Positions 28,849 to 38,035 of a stretch of DNA of 64,000 bases are shown in pieces. Origin of the DNA: Pyxidicoccus trucidator (GTDB lineage Bacteria > Myxococcota > Myxococcia > Myxococcales > Myxococcaceae); the NCBI RefSeq assembly GCF_010894435.1, contig NZ_JAAIXZ010000002.1, positions 124,001-188,000 of the forward strand, written 5' to 3'. The notes under the pieces are model-generated. The model saw nothing but the letters and a program-made list of their open reading frames with translations, did no database searches and was not told the DNA's origin. Numbering within the stretch: position 1 is the stretch's first letter; each line of letters opens with the position of its first letter. The translations under genes and the position numbers were made by a program.

Positions 28849-30018
28849 TCAGGCGTCGGCGGGGAGAGGCTCCAGGCTGGCGAAGGACGCGTCCAGCGGT
28901 TGGCAGCTGTCGCCCTCCTGGAAGTAGCCATGCAGCGCCGGGGGGAGCGCCCGCCACTCGTCCTTCTCGGGCCGGAAGCCCCAGCCCAGCCCGTCGGAGG
29001 TATGCCAGAAGAGGGGCTGGCGCCCCGCCACGCCGCCGCGCACGTCCTCCAGGAGCGCGGTGAAGGCCTTCGCGGTGTAGCAGCCGTCCAGCCACAGTCC
29101 TTCCGTCTCATGCACCCGCCGGGCGGTCTCCAGCCCCGCCTGGGTGAGCCAGCCATAGCCGCGCCCGACGGCGCCATGGTGGAGCTGGATGTCTCCTGGC
29201 GAGAGCGACAGCTCCGGGAAGGAAGGGTCCGCGCCGCGCAGCAGCCGGCAGGTGGCCGCGAAGAGCTCGGCGAGGCGCTGCTCGCTGGCATCCGCCTCGC
29301 CGACGACGCGCACGCCCACCACCCGCACCGGCAGTCCTGCCGCCTTGAGCCCCAGGGCCAGTCCCACGGCCGTGCCCGAGGAGCCCACCGCGACGTAGAT
29401 GGAGTCGGGCCGTGGGAGCTTGCCCGCGGAGATTGCGTCCACCAGCTCGAAGGCGGCGTTGACGTAGCCCACCGCCCCGGACTCGTCCATGCCGACGAAG
29501 GGGATGAAGCGCGGCCGGTGGCCCTCACTCCGGAGCGCGTCCAGGTGCGCGCGCACCGTCTCCCCCGTGCTGCGCAGGGAGACGTCCGCCTCCAGCGGCA
29601 GCAGCTCCGCCCCATGGCGGTGGGCCAGCAGCAGGTTGCGCCGCACCTGCGTCGAAGCGGCCTGGGGGCGGACCAGGCCCACCACCTTGAGGCCCAGCCG
29701 CTGGCCGTGGAGGGCCGTGGCCAGCACGTGGTTGGAGCCGACGGAGCCCGCGGTGAGGAGGGCCGTCGCGCCGGCCGCGAGGGCCTGGCCCAGCGGCAGC
29801 TCCAGCTTGCGCACCTTGTTGCCCCCGAAGAGGGCGGACGTCAGGTCATCCCGCTTCACCAGGATGGGCACGTCCAGTCCCGCCACGGCTTGAAGCCGGT
29901 GGAGGGCCTGGACGGGAGTCGGGGTGTGGGCGAGGGGGGCGAAGGGAAGCGAAGCCAGTCCCGGGAAGCGCGCGACGAGCGGCCGCGTCGCTCCCGTCTC
30001 CTCCCCACCGCCACCCAT
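28849..30018 (-). CDS. PLP-dependent enzyme, ACC deaminase/D-cysteine desulfhydrase family
   Basis: A 389-residue fold-type-II PLP enzyme. The N-terminal cofactor motif is VKRDDLTSALFGGNKVRKLE, with the Schiff-base Lys in GGNK; SVGSNHVLATAL binds the substrate carboxylate, and AVGSSGTAVGLALGL is the phosphate-binding glycine loop. This family deaminates 1-aminocyclopropane-1-carboxylate or splits D-cysteine. Within an NRPS operon it may instead make an unusual amino acid by beta-elimination or replacement. ATG at 30018, nine bases after AGGAAGG; a GTG three codons earlier is possible. Fourteen bases separate it from the methyltransferase stop. Confidence 0.87.
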   Translation of the reverse strand: MGGGGEETGATRPLVARFPGLASLPFAPLAHTPTPVQALHRLQAVAGLDVPILVKRDDLTSALFGGNKVRKLELPLGQALAAGATALLTAGSVGSNHVLATALHGQRLGLKVVGLVRPQAASTQVRRNLLLAHRHGAELLPLEADVSLRSTGETVRAHLDALRSEGHRPRFIPFVGMDESGAVGYVNAAFELVDAISAGKLPRPDSIYVAVGSSGTAVGLALGLKAAGLPVRVVGVRVVGEADASEQRLAELFAATCRLLRGADPSFPELSLSPGDIQLHHGAVGRGYGWLTQAGLETARRVHETEGLWLDGCYTAKAFTALLEDVRGGVAGRQPLFWHTSDGLGWGFRPEKDEWRALPPALHGYFQEGDSCQPLDASFASLEPLPADA

Positions 30019-30032
30019 GCCGGCCACCCTTC

Positions 30033-31010
30033 CTACCCGGACGCCCGGGCGGCGAGCGCATCAGACCAGAGCGGACCGACGACCGGAAGGGGACGCTCCT
30101 TGCGCAGCACGTAGTACTGGAAGGCGACGCGGCCGTGGTCCTCGCTGGCGCTGCACCGCTCCACCGTCAGCCCCAGGCGCTCGAAGAAGGGCGCGCCGAC
30201 CAGGACGGGCGTGTGCCCGAAGACGATGAGCCGCCCGCCGTCCCGGCACCGGTTGGCCACGCGAGGCAGCAGCTCGTGGGCCCGCCGCGTGGTCATCACA
30301 TCGAAGTTGAGCAGCCGGAAGAACACCACGTCCATGCTGCCGGGCGGCACGGGGGAGTCCCACGCGTCGCCCACGTGGATTTCATCCACCCGGCCTCGCG
30401 CTACCTCCACCATCTCCGGACTGAGGTCCTGCGCCACGGTGCGCAGGCCCGGCAGGGCCGCCTTGAGCGAGCCGAGGAACTCCCCCGTCGAGCACGCCGG
30501 GTCATAGACGGTGCCCCGGGTGATGCCGAGCCCGGTCAGCACGCGAAGGGTGTGCTCGCGCAGGACCACCTCGCCGGCGTCCAGGTGCTGCATCTGCCGC
30601 GGCGTGGGCTTCCAGTACTCGGGAGGCGCGGTCCGCTCCTCCCTCGTGCCGGCCACCAGGTGCGTGTACGGGTAGTAGAGGTCATTGCGCGCATCCGCCG
30701 TGAAGGCGGCGAAGACGGCCTGCCGCTCCTCCAGGCTCATGGGCCGGTAGAAGACGGAAATCCCCTCCTGGGTGAGCTGCTCGCGCACGAAGAGCCCCAG
30801 CAGCATCGAGGCCTCCACGAGGCAGCACTTCATCTTCAGCGGCTCCGGGCCCCCGGTCCGCAGCGTCGCCTCGCGCTTGTGGCCGACGAAGCGGTGGCCG
30901 CCCACGTCCAGGAAGAAGATGTCGAACGGCTTGCGCTCGAAGGGCTCGAAGTCGACCTCCGGAGGCCGCCGCTCGAGGGCGGCCCGGTCGATGGCCGCGG
31001 GCGTGCTCAT
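30033..31010 (-). CDS. SAM-dependent methyltransferase with long N-terminal extension
   Basis: A class I methyltransferase of 325 residues. Motif I is VYDPACSTGEFLGSL (about 168), followed by TVAQDLSPEMVEVARGR (acidic residue for the SAM ribose), PPGSMDVVFFRLLNF and GGRLIVFGH. The first 150 residues are unusual, with two adjacent cysteines (MKCCLVEAS), and may recognise a carrier-bound peptide. Its ATG overlaps the stop of the thioesterase-bearing NRPS by ATGA, so it is translationally coupled. Probable N- or O-methylation of the product. Confidence 0.85.
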   Translation of the reverse strand: MSTPAAIDRAALERRPPEVDFEPFERKPFDIFFLDVGGHRFVGHKREATLRTGGPEPLKMKCCLVEASMLLGLFVREQLTQEGISVFYRPMSLEERQAVFAAFTADARNDLYYPYTHLVAGTREERTAPPEYWKPTPRQMQHLDAGEVVLREHTLRVLTGLGITRGTVYDPACSTGEFLGSLKAALPGLRTVAQDLSPEMVEVARGRVDEIHVGDAWDSPVPPGSMDVVFFRLLNFDVMTTRRAHELLPRVANRCRDGGRLIVFGHTPVLVGAPFFERLGLTVERCSASEDHGRVAFQYYVLRKERPLPVVGPLWSDALAARASG

Positions 31011-34000
31011 TCCGACCTCTCGTCCCGCGGCAGCAGGGCCCGGCGCAGCGCGTCGGACGTCGTCTGCACGAAGTCGCGCTCGAACAGGCGGTGGTGGTTG
31101 CCCGGGACGACGCGCACCTCCAGGCCGGGCAGCAGCGACTCCTCCCAGCCATTGCGCGCGCCGAGCGAAACCCCCTCGTCCTCCTGCGCGGCCTTGAGCA
31201 GCACCACGCGCCCGCTGTAGGGCGCCGGCCGGTGGCGCGTGGCCAGCTGGCCCGCGTTGAGGATTTCGAAGGCCAGCGCCCGCCCGTCAGGCGAGCCCGG
31301 CTCCACGCCGCGCGCGGCGAGCTGCGCCTCGATGGCCGCCGTGTCCACCGGCTGCGGGGGCAGGGCCCCGAAGTGGTGGCTGTCGATGAGCACCACGCAC
31401 TCGACGGGCTTGCCCGCCGCGGTGCGCTGCCGCGCCATCTCCAGCGCCACGGTGCCACCGAAGGACCACCCGCCCAGCACCACCGGTCCCGACAGCTGGC
31501 TCTTGTCCACCCAGGTCAGGTACTCGGCGGCCATCTCCTCGATGCTCCGCCAGGCCCGGTCCGGCTCTCCGAAGCGCGGGTTGCTGATGGCGTGGATGGG
31601 CCAGTTGACCAGGTACGGCGCCAGCGACGCGTAGGCAATGGCCAGCCCCTCGCCCGGGTGCACGAGGAACAGCGGCGCGTTGCGCCCCTGGGCCCGGACG
31701 GTGAACACCGGGTTGGCCCAGCCGCTGCCGGGGCGGCGGCCGTAGCGCTCGATGAGGTCCTCGATGGTCGGCGCCTTGAAGAGGTGGATGATTTCCATGG
31801 ACGCCAGCTCCGGCACCTCCCGGCGGATGCGCGACACCATGCGCAGCATCCGCAGCGAGTGGCCGCCCAGCTCGAAGAAGCTGTCGCGCACGCCGATGCC
31901 GCGCACGCCCAGCACCTCCTCCCAGACGCGCACCACCTTCTGCTCGAGCGCATCCCTCGGCGCCACGTAGCCCGCGTGCTGCTCCCCGGACTCCGCCACC
32001 TGGCGCAGCGACAGCAGGGCCCGCCGGTCCACCTTGCCGCTGTGGGTCAGCGGCAGCTCCGCCAGGGGCACCAGCTCCTGGGGCACCATCGCCGCGGGAA
32101 GCTGCTCGGTCAGGTGCAGCCGGAGCGAGGCCAGCTGCCCGGCCGCGTCCGCCTCGTCGCGCGCTGGCTCCGTGAGCACCACGAAGGTCACCAGGTGCGG
32201 CTCCGGACGCTCCACCAGCAGCGTCACCGCCTGCCGCGCGAGCGGGTGGCGGCCCAGCGCCACGTCAATCTCCGCCAGCTCGATGCGGTTGCCGCGCAGC
32301 TTCACCTGGCTGTCGCGCCGGCCCCGGAAGACCAGCGTCCCCTCGTCCAGGAAGCGCGCCCGGTCTCCCGTCCGGTACATGCGGGCCCCCGGCTCCGCGG
32401 CGTGCGGATCCGGAATGAACCGCTCGGCGGACATCGCGGGCTCCCCGGAGTAGCCGTGGGCCAGCGGCGTGCCGCCGATGTAGAGGTCTCCGTCCACGCC
32501 CACTGGCACGTGCCGCAGGTCCCCGTCGAGCAGGTAGACGCGCGTATGGGAGATGGGGTGGCCCAGCGGCACCACGTCCTGTCGCTCTCCCGCCACGCAG
32601 CGGTGGTGGGTGACGCTGATGGACGCCTCCGTCGGGCCATAGGCGTGGTCCAGCGTCGCGGACAGGCCGAGCGCCAGGAACCGCTCCCGCAGCGCGGGAG
32701 GGAGCGCCTCGCCGCCGCAGACGACGTGCCGCAGCGACGTGCACCGGGCGGCCTGGGGATTCGAGAGGAACAGCTCGAGCAGCGTGGGCACGAAGTGCAC
32801 CACGGAGACCGCCTCCTGCTGGAGCCGGGCGACCAGCCGGTCCATGTCCAGCGGCCCCTCGGAGGGGAAGACGACCAGCCGCCCCCCCGAGAAGAGCGGG
32901 AAGAACATCTCCCACACCGAGATGTCGAAGCCGATACCCGCGTTCTGCAGCAGGCTGGCCTCACCGCCGAGCGGGTAGACGCCGAGCGACCAGGTGATGC
33001 GGTTGACGATGCCGGCGTGCGGCACCACCACGCCCTTGGGCCGGCCCGTGGTGCCGGAGGTATACATGACGTAGGCCGTGTCCTGCCCGGAGAGCGGCTC
33101 CGGGACGAACCCGTCCTTTTCGGCGCCGCCGTCCACCGCGTCCGCGTCCAGCATCAGCCGGGCCCCGCCCGCCGCGGGGAGCAGCTGCGCGGTGCCCGCC
33201 GTGACGAGCGACACCACCGGGCGCGCGTCCTCGAGGATGAGGGCGATGCGCGCGGCCGGCAGGCTCGGCTCGAGGGGCACGTAGGCGCCGCCGGCCTTCA
33301 GCGTGGCCAGCATGCCCACCACCAGCTCCAGCGAGCGGGGGGCGCAGACCGCCACGCGCGCGCCGCGCTGGCACCCCTGCCGCCGCAGCTGACCCGCGAG
33401 CCGCGTGGCGCGCCGGTCCAGCTCCGCGTACGTGAGGCTCCGGGTCCCATCCGTCACCGCCACCGCGCGCGGCGTGCGCAGTGCCTGGGCCTCGAACCAC
33501 CCGTGGAGGGTTTCCGGCCCCTTCGGGGCCGGCGCGGCCTGCTGGCTCCACGCCTGGAGCCACCGGCCCTCGTGCTCCACGTCCAGCGCGCTGATGTCCG
33601 CCAGCCGGCCCTCCGGCCGCGCGACCAGCTCCTCCAGGAGCCGCAGGAACTGGCGCTCGATGCGCTCGATGGCCGGCGGGTCGAAGTGGCCCGTGTCGTA
33701 GTTCAGGTGCAGCACCAGCTCCGCCCCGGGCAGGGCAATCAGGCCGATGGGGTACTCCGTCTTCTCCATGGCCATCAGGTCCTTCACCTCCAGGCCCGCG
33801 ATGCGGCCCGTGGGCAGGTTGTCCTCCGGGTAGTTCTCGAAGGCGATGAGGCTGTCGAACAGCGGGGCCCCCGTGGAACCCGAGGCCTCGCTCCACGCCT
33901 TGATTTGCGCCAGGGGCACGTGGCCATGCTGGACGGCCCGCGCCATGCGCGTCTGGAGCTGCCGCAGCAGCTCGGAGACGCGCAGGTGGGGGTGCAGGCT

Positions 34001-37000
34001 CGCGCGCAGCGGCACGGTGTTGATGAACAGGCCCACCATGTGCTCCACGCCGGCCAGCTCCGGCGGGCGGCCGGAGATGGAGGCGCCGAACACCACGTCA
34101 CGCTTCCCCGAGTGCAGGGACACCAGCAGGCTCCATGCCGCCTGGGTGATGGTGTTCATCGTCACGCCCTGCGAGCGCGCCAGCTCCTGCAGCGCGTCCG
34201 TCTGCGCCCGCGTCAGCCGCACCTCGCGCGTGTAGAACGCGGCCTCGAAGTGGTGCTCGTACGGGGACAGGCGCGTGGGCTCCGTGAAGCCCTCCAGGTA
34301 CTCGCGCCAGAAGCGCTCCGGGGCGCCCGTGGTGGCCTGCTGCTTCAGCCAGGCGATGTAGTCACGGTAGGGCCGCACCGGCGCCAGCTCCAGGTGCCGT
34401 CCCTCCGCCAGCGCGCCGTAGTAGTGGAAGACGTCTCCCCAGATGAGCGCGAGGCACCAGCCATCCAGCAGCACGTGGTGGTGGCTCCACAGCAGGTAGT
34501 GGCGCTCCGGCGACAGGCGCACCAGCTGCAGGCGCAGCAGCGGCACCTCGGCCAGGTCGAGCAGGCGCGCCCGGTCCTCCGCCATCAGCGTGTCGAGGCG
34601 CGCCGGCTGCTGCTCCGGCGGTGTCTCCGTCCAGTCGTGGACCTCCCAGGGGATGCGCGGCTCGCGGCAGACGTACTGCAGCGGCTCATCGAAGCCCTCC
34701 CAGAGGAAGCCGGACTTCAGGATGCCGTAGCGGTTGGCCACGCACGCCCAGGCCTCGCGCAGGGCCTCTTCCTTGAGCGGCCCGACGAGCTCCAGCACGT
34801 TCTGGTTGAAGTAGGAGTCCGAGCCCGGCCAGTACAGGCTGCGGAACAGCAGGCCGCTCTGCATGGGCGACAGCGGATAGATGTCCTCGATGCGCGGCCG
34901 GCCCTCCAGCAGCGCGTCGAGCGCGGCCTGGTCCAGCCCGGCCAGCGGGAAGTCCGAGGGCGTCCGGCCATGGGCATCCGGCCGCGAGCAGTGCTCGACG
35001 ACGCGCCCCAGCGAGGCGGCGAACGCCGAGGCGAGCCGGGCGAGCGCCCCGGCCTCCGCCAGCGACGCCTCCGCCTGCCAGGTCAGCTCCAGCGTCCCCT
35101 GCTCCGTCCGGCGGCAGCCGAGGTCGACCGTGGACCCGGCCCCTCCCACCAGCGAGAAGGCCCCCGCATCGGCGGAGAACAGCCGTCCCGCCTCCCACCG
35201 CGGCGCCAGCCGCAGGCGGAAGGCCGGCGCGGTGCCCACCGGAGCCGGCGTCTGGCCCGCGGTGCGCACCCGCTCCTTGAGCGACTTGATGCTCGCGGGC
35301 AGGTCGTCCGGCGAGCCCACCTCGAGGGAGGCGGGCACCCACCGGCAGTAGCGCCCGGGCGCCTCTCCCACCTCCGCACCGCCCGCGGTGGACCGCAGGT
35401 CCTCCTCGACGAGCGCGCGGGTGGGGCTCCCCACCACGGCGCGCGAGGCGAGGGCGAGCGCGATGAAGAGCAGCTCCTCCGGCCGCGTCCGGTACGCCTC
35501 GCCAGCGCGTCCGAAGAGCAGCTCCGTCGTCGCGGCGTCGACCTCGCTCACGTGCCGCACCCGGCCGGTGGCCAGCCGCAGCCCTCCGCCAGCCTCCTCG
35601 GGGGCCGACGGAGCCTCCGCCTGGCGCGCACGCGCCTGGCACCAGCGGCGGTACGCATCCCCGGGGACGGGGACGGCGGCGCCTTCCGGAGCCACCGCGG
35701 CCTCGAGCCCGGCCACGAGGGCCCGCCACGAGCCCACATCCACGGCGAGCGGGTGGGCCACCAGCAACAGGCGCCGCTCCCCCGCGGCGCCGCGCAGCAG
35801 CGCGGCCTCCAGCACGGCGCCACGCTCGGGCGCGAGCGCCGCGGACAGCTCCGCCGTGGCCGCGTCCAGCACCTGGAGCCACGCCTCGCCGCCCGGGGCC
35901 GCCGCCACGTCCACCACCCGGAGGGGAACCCCGGCTGCGGCAGGCGGCTCCGCGCGCCAGGTGCTCGCCCCCGAGGCGCGCTGCAGCCGCAGTACCTCGT
36001 GGTGCGCCACCAGCTCGCTCAACGCCTTGCGCAGCGTCTCCTCGGATACCGAGGACGCCAGCCGTAGCACCAGGCGCTCGGCGCCGTCCGGCGCGCCGAG
36101 CAGCGCCCGCTGCGGCGCGGACAGCGGCGCCTCACCGGGGCTGCCGGTATCCTCCTCCAAGGTGATGAAGGTCGCCGTGCGGGCCAGTCCCGCGATGGTG
36201 GGCGTCTCGAACACCTGGCGCAGCTCCACCTGGAGGCCCCGCTGGCGCGCGCGCGCCACCATCCGGATGCTGGAGATGCTGTCCCCGCCGATGCGGAAGA
36301 AGTGCTCCTGCACGCCCACCGACTGGCGGCCCAGCAGCTCACGCCACACCTCCGCCAGCACCAGCTCCGCCGGCGTCCTCGGTGCCCCTCCGCCGTCGCC
36401 TTCCCCCTTCAGCGCCTCGGGCGCCGGGAGCTGCTTGCGGTCGAGCTTGCCCGTCGCCCCGAGCGGAAACGCCTCGAGCGAGACGATGTCCGAGGGCACC
36501 ATGTACTCCGGCAGCCGCACCGCGAGGCGCTCGCGCAGCGCCTCCTCGCGAGCAGTCGCCTCCGGGCCCGACACCGCGTCACGCCAGACCACGTAGCCGA
36601 CGAGCCGCTGGACGCCCGGCACATCCTGCCGCACCACCACCGCCCCCTGCCGCACGCCCTCGTGCTCCTCCATCACCGCGGCAATCTCACCCAGCTCGAT
36701 GCGGAAGCCACGCAGCTTCACCTGGTCGTCCCGGCGGCCGATGAACTCGATGGCGCCGTCGTCCCGGAAGCGCGCCAGGTCTCCGGTGCGGTACAGCCGC
36801 TCGCCCGGGTTGCGGCCGAACGGATGCGGCACGAAGCGCTCCGCCGTCAGCCCCGCCCGGTTCCAGTACCCCGCGGCGAGCTGGATGCCGCCCAGGTACA
36901 GGTCTCCCTCGACGCCCGGGGGCACCGGCTCCAGGGACTCATCGAGGATGTAGACCTGGGTGTTGTCGATGGGAAAGCCGATGGGCACCGACGCGTAGGT

Positions 37001-38014
37001 GGAGTTCCGCTGACAGGCCCACGCCGTCACGTCGACGGTCGCCTCCGTCGGCCCGTACAGGTTGTGCAGCTCACAGCCGAGCTTCTCGAAGAAGCGCCGC
37101 TCCACGGACACCGGCAGCGCTTCGCCGCTGGCGATGACGGCGCGCAGCGACGTGCAGCGCTCCACGCCCTCCGTCTCCAGGAACGCCTCCAGCACCGAGG
37201 GCACGAAGTGCGTCAGGGTGACGCGCCGCGAGCGGACGAGGTCCACCAGCGCGGGGAGGTCCTTCTGCGCGTCGGCCGGCGCCATCACCAGGCGCGCGCC
37301 GCATACCAGGGGCAGCAGCAGCTCCCAGACGGAGACGTCGAAGCCGAACGACGTCTTGTGGAGGATGCGGTCGTCGGGCGACACCGCGTACTGGCGCTGC
37401 ATCCAGTGCAGCCGGTTGGTGAGGCCGGGGTGCAGCAGCACCGCCCCCTTGGGGCGCCCCGTGGAGCCAGAGGTGTAGATGACGTAGGCCGGCCCGGGCA
37501 CCACCCGCCGGCGCGGCGCCAGGCCCCCCGCGGCCAGCTTCGGCTCCAGGGACTCCCAGGTCCACAGCGCCGTGGCGTCGCTGCGCAGCCGGGACGCGAG
37601 CGACGCGGTGACGAGCGCCAGCGGCGCCCGCGTGTCCTCGAGGATGAAGCGCAGCCGCTCCAGCGGCAGCCCCGGATCCAACGGCACCCAGGCGGCACCC
37701 GCCTTCAGCACTCCCAGCACGCTGATGATGCGGCCCAGCCCGGGCGGCAGGGCAATGGCCACCAGCGCTCCCGGCCGGGTCCCCGCCTCCATGAGCAACG
37801 TGGCCAGCGCGTCCGCCCGGGCGTTGAGCTCCCCGTACGTCAGCGAGCCCTCGTCAGCCTCGACGGCGCAGCGCTCCGGCGCCGACCGCGCCTGCTCCTC
37901 GAAGAGCTCATGAACACAGGCATCGTGCCGGAAGGCCTTCTCCGTGGCGTTCCAGTCCACGAGCACACGACGGCGCTCATCTCCCCCAAGCAGGTCCAGC
38001 TCTTCGATCCTCAT
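31007..38014 (-). CDS. NRPS B: A-PCP-E-C-A-PCP-TE, termination subunit
   Basis: A 2335-residue synthetase that receives the peptide from NRPS A, whose last domain is condensation. Domains: A (about 25-530), PCP with Ser579 in IGGDSISS, E (about 630-1040), C (about 1065-1500, HHHVLLDGW intact), A (about 1530-2030), PCP (LGGHSLRML), TE (about 2125-2335) with Ser2184 in GGWSFGG and His near 2307. The first A domain gives the specificity code DVWHISLVDK by eye against GrsA, essentially the serine code; the second gives DIWHVGAISK, which I cannot assign. The E domain reads AHPLAVDVGSW (753-763): the second, catalytic His of HHxxxDG is Pro755, so it is probably inactive. Start ATG at 38014 after GAGGG. 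Confidence 0.92.
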   Translation of the reverse strand: MRIEELDLLGGDERRRVLVDWNATEKAFRHDACVHELFEEQARSAPERCAVEADEGSLTYGELNARADALATLLMEAGTRPGALVAIALPPGLGRIISVLGVLKAGAAWVPLDPGLPLERLRFILEDTRAPLALVTASLASRLRSDATALWTWESLEPKLAAGGLAPRRRVVPGPAYVIYTSGSTGRPKGAVLLHPGLTNRLHWMQRQYAVSPDDRILHKTSFGFDVSVWELLLPLVCGARLVMAPADAQKDLPALVDLVRSRRVTLTHFVPSVLEAFLETEGVERCTSLRAVIASGEALPVSVERRFFEKLGCELHNLYGPTEATVDVTAWACQRNSTYASVPIGFPIDNTQVYILDESLEPVPPGVEGDLYLGGIQLAAGYWNRAGLTAERFVPHPFGRNPGERLYRTGDLARFRDDGAIEFIGRRDDQVKLRGFRIELGEIAAVMEEHEGVRQGAVVVRQDVPGVQRLVGYVVWRDAVSGPEATAREEALRERLAVRLPEYMVPSDIVSLEAFPLGATGKLDRKQLPAPEALKGEGDGGGAPRTPAELVLAEVWRELLGRQSVGVQEHFFRIGGDSISSIRMVARARQRGLQVELRQVFETPTIAGLARTATFITLEEDTGSPGEAPLSAPQRALLGAPDGAERLVLRLASSVSEETLRKALSELVAHHEVLRLQRASGASTWRAEPPAAAGVPLRVVDVAAAPGGEAWLQVLDAATAELSAALAPERGAVLEAALLRGAAGERRLLLVAHPLAVDVGSWRALVAGLEAAVAPEGAAVPVPGDAYRRWCQARARQAEAPSAPEEAGGGLRLATGRVRHVSEVDAATTELLFGRAGEAYRTRPEELLFIALALASRAVVGSPTRALVEEDLRSTAGGAEVGEAPGRYCRWVPASLEVGSPDDLPASIKSLKERVRTAGQTPAPVGTAPAFRLRLAPRWEAGRLFSADAGAFSLVGGAGSTVDLGCRRTEQGTLELTWQAEASLAEAGALARLASAFAASLGRVVEHCSRPDAHGRTPSDFPLAGLDQAALDALLEGRPRIEDIYPLSPMQSGLLFRSLYWPGSDSYFNQNVLELVGPLKEEALREAWACVANRYGILKSGFLWEGFDEPLQYVCREPRIPWEVHDWTETPPEQQPARLDTLMAEDRARLLDLAEVPLLRLQLVRLSPERHYLLWSHHHVLLDGWCLALIWGDVFHYYGALAEGRHLELAPVRPYRDYIAWLKQQATTGAPERFWREYLEGFTEPTRLSPYEHHFEAAFYTREVRLTRAQTDALQELARSQGVTMNTITQAAWSLLVSLHSGKRDVVFGASISGRPPELAGVEHMVGLFINTVPLRASLHPHLRVSELLRQLQTRMARAVQHGHVPLAQIKAWSEASGSTGAPLFDSLIAFENYPEDNLPTGRIAGLEVKDLMAMEKTEYPIGLIALPGAELVLHLNYDTGHFDPPAIERIERQFLRLLEELVARPEGRLADISALDVEHEGRWLQAWSQQAAPAPKGPETLHGWFEAQALRTPRAVAVTDGTRSLTYAELDRRATRLAGQLRRQGCQRGARVAVCAPRSLELVVGMLATLKAGGAYVPLEPSLPAARIALILEDARPVVSLVTAGTAQLLPAAGGARLMLDADAVDGGAEKDGFVPEPLSGQDTAYVMYTSGTTGRPKGVVVPHAGIVNRITWSLGVYPLGGEASLLQNAGIGFDISVWEMFFPLFSGGRLVVFPSEGPLDMDRLVARLQQEAVSVVHFVPTLLELFLSNPQAARCTSLRHVVCGGEALPPALRERFLALGLSATLDHAYGPTEASISVTHHRCVAGERQDVVPLGHPISHTRVYLLDGDLRHVPVGVDGDLYIGGTPLAHGYSGEPAMSAERFIPDPHAAEPGARMYRTGDRARFLDEGTLVFRGRRDSQVKLRGNRIELAEIDVALGRHPLARQAVTLLVERPEPHLVTFVVLTEPARDEADAAGQLASLRLHLTEQLPAAMVPQELVPLAELPLTHSGKVDRRALLSLRQVAESGEQHAGYVAPRDALEQKVVRVWEEVLGVRGIGVRDSFFELGGHSLRMLRMVSRIRREVPELASMEIIHLFKAPTIEDLIERYGRRPGSGWANPVFTVRAQGRNAPLFLVHPGEGLAIAYASLAPYLVNWPIHAISNPRFGEPDRAWRSIEEMAAEYLTWVDKSQLSGPVVLGGWSFGGTVALEMARQRTAAGKPVECVVLIDSHHFGALPPQPVDTAAIEAQLAARGVEPGSPDGRALAFEILNAGQLATRHRPAPYSGRVVLLKAAQEDEGVSLGARNGWEESLLPGLEVRVVPGNHHRLFERDFVQTTSDALRRALLPRDERSE

Positions 38015-38035
38015 TACGCGACCCTCACCACTTGG

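Noticed and set aside
31091..36067. A 1658-codon open frame antisense to NRPS B
   Set aside because: Composition (Arg/His/Gln/Leu-rich, no domains) and position mark it as the usual antisense artefact of high-GC coding sequence; the minus strand has full NRPS homology.
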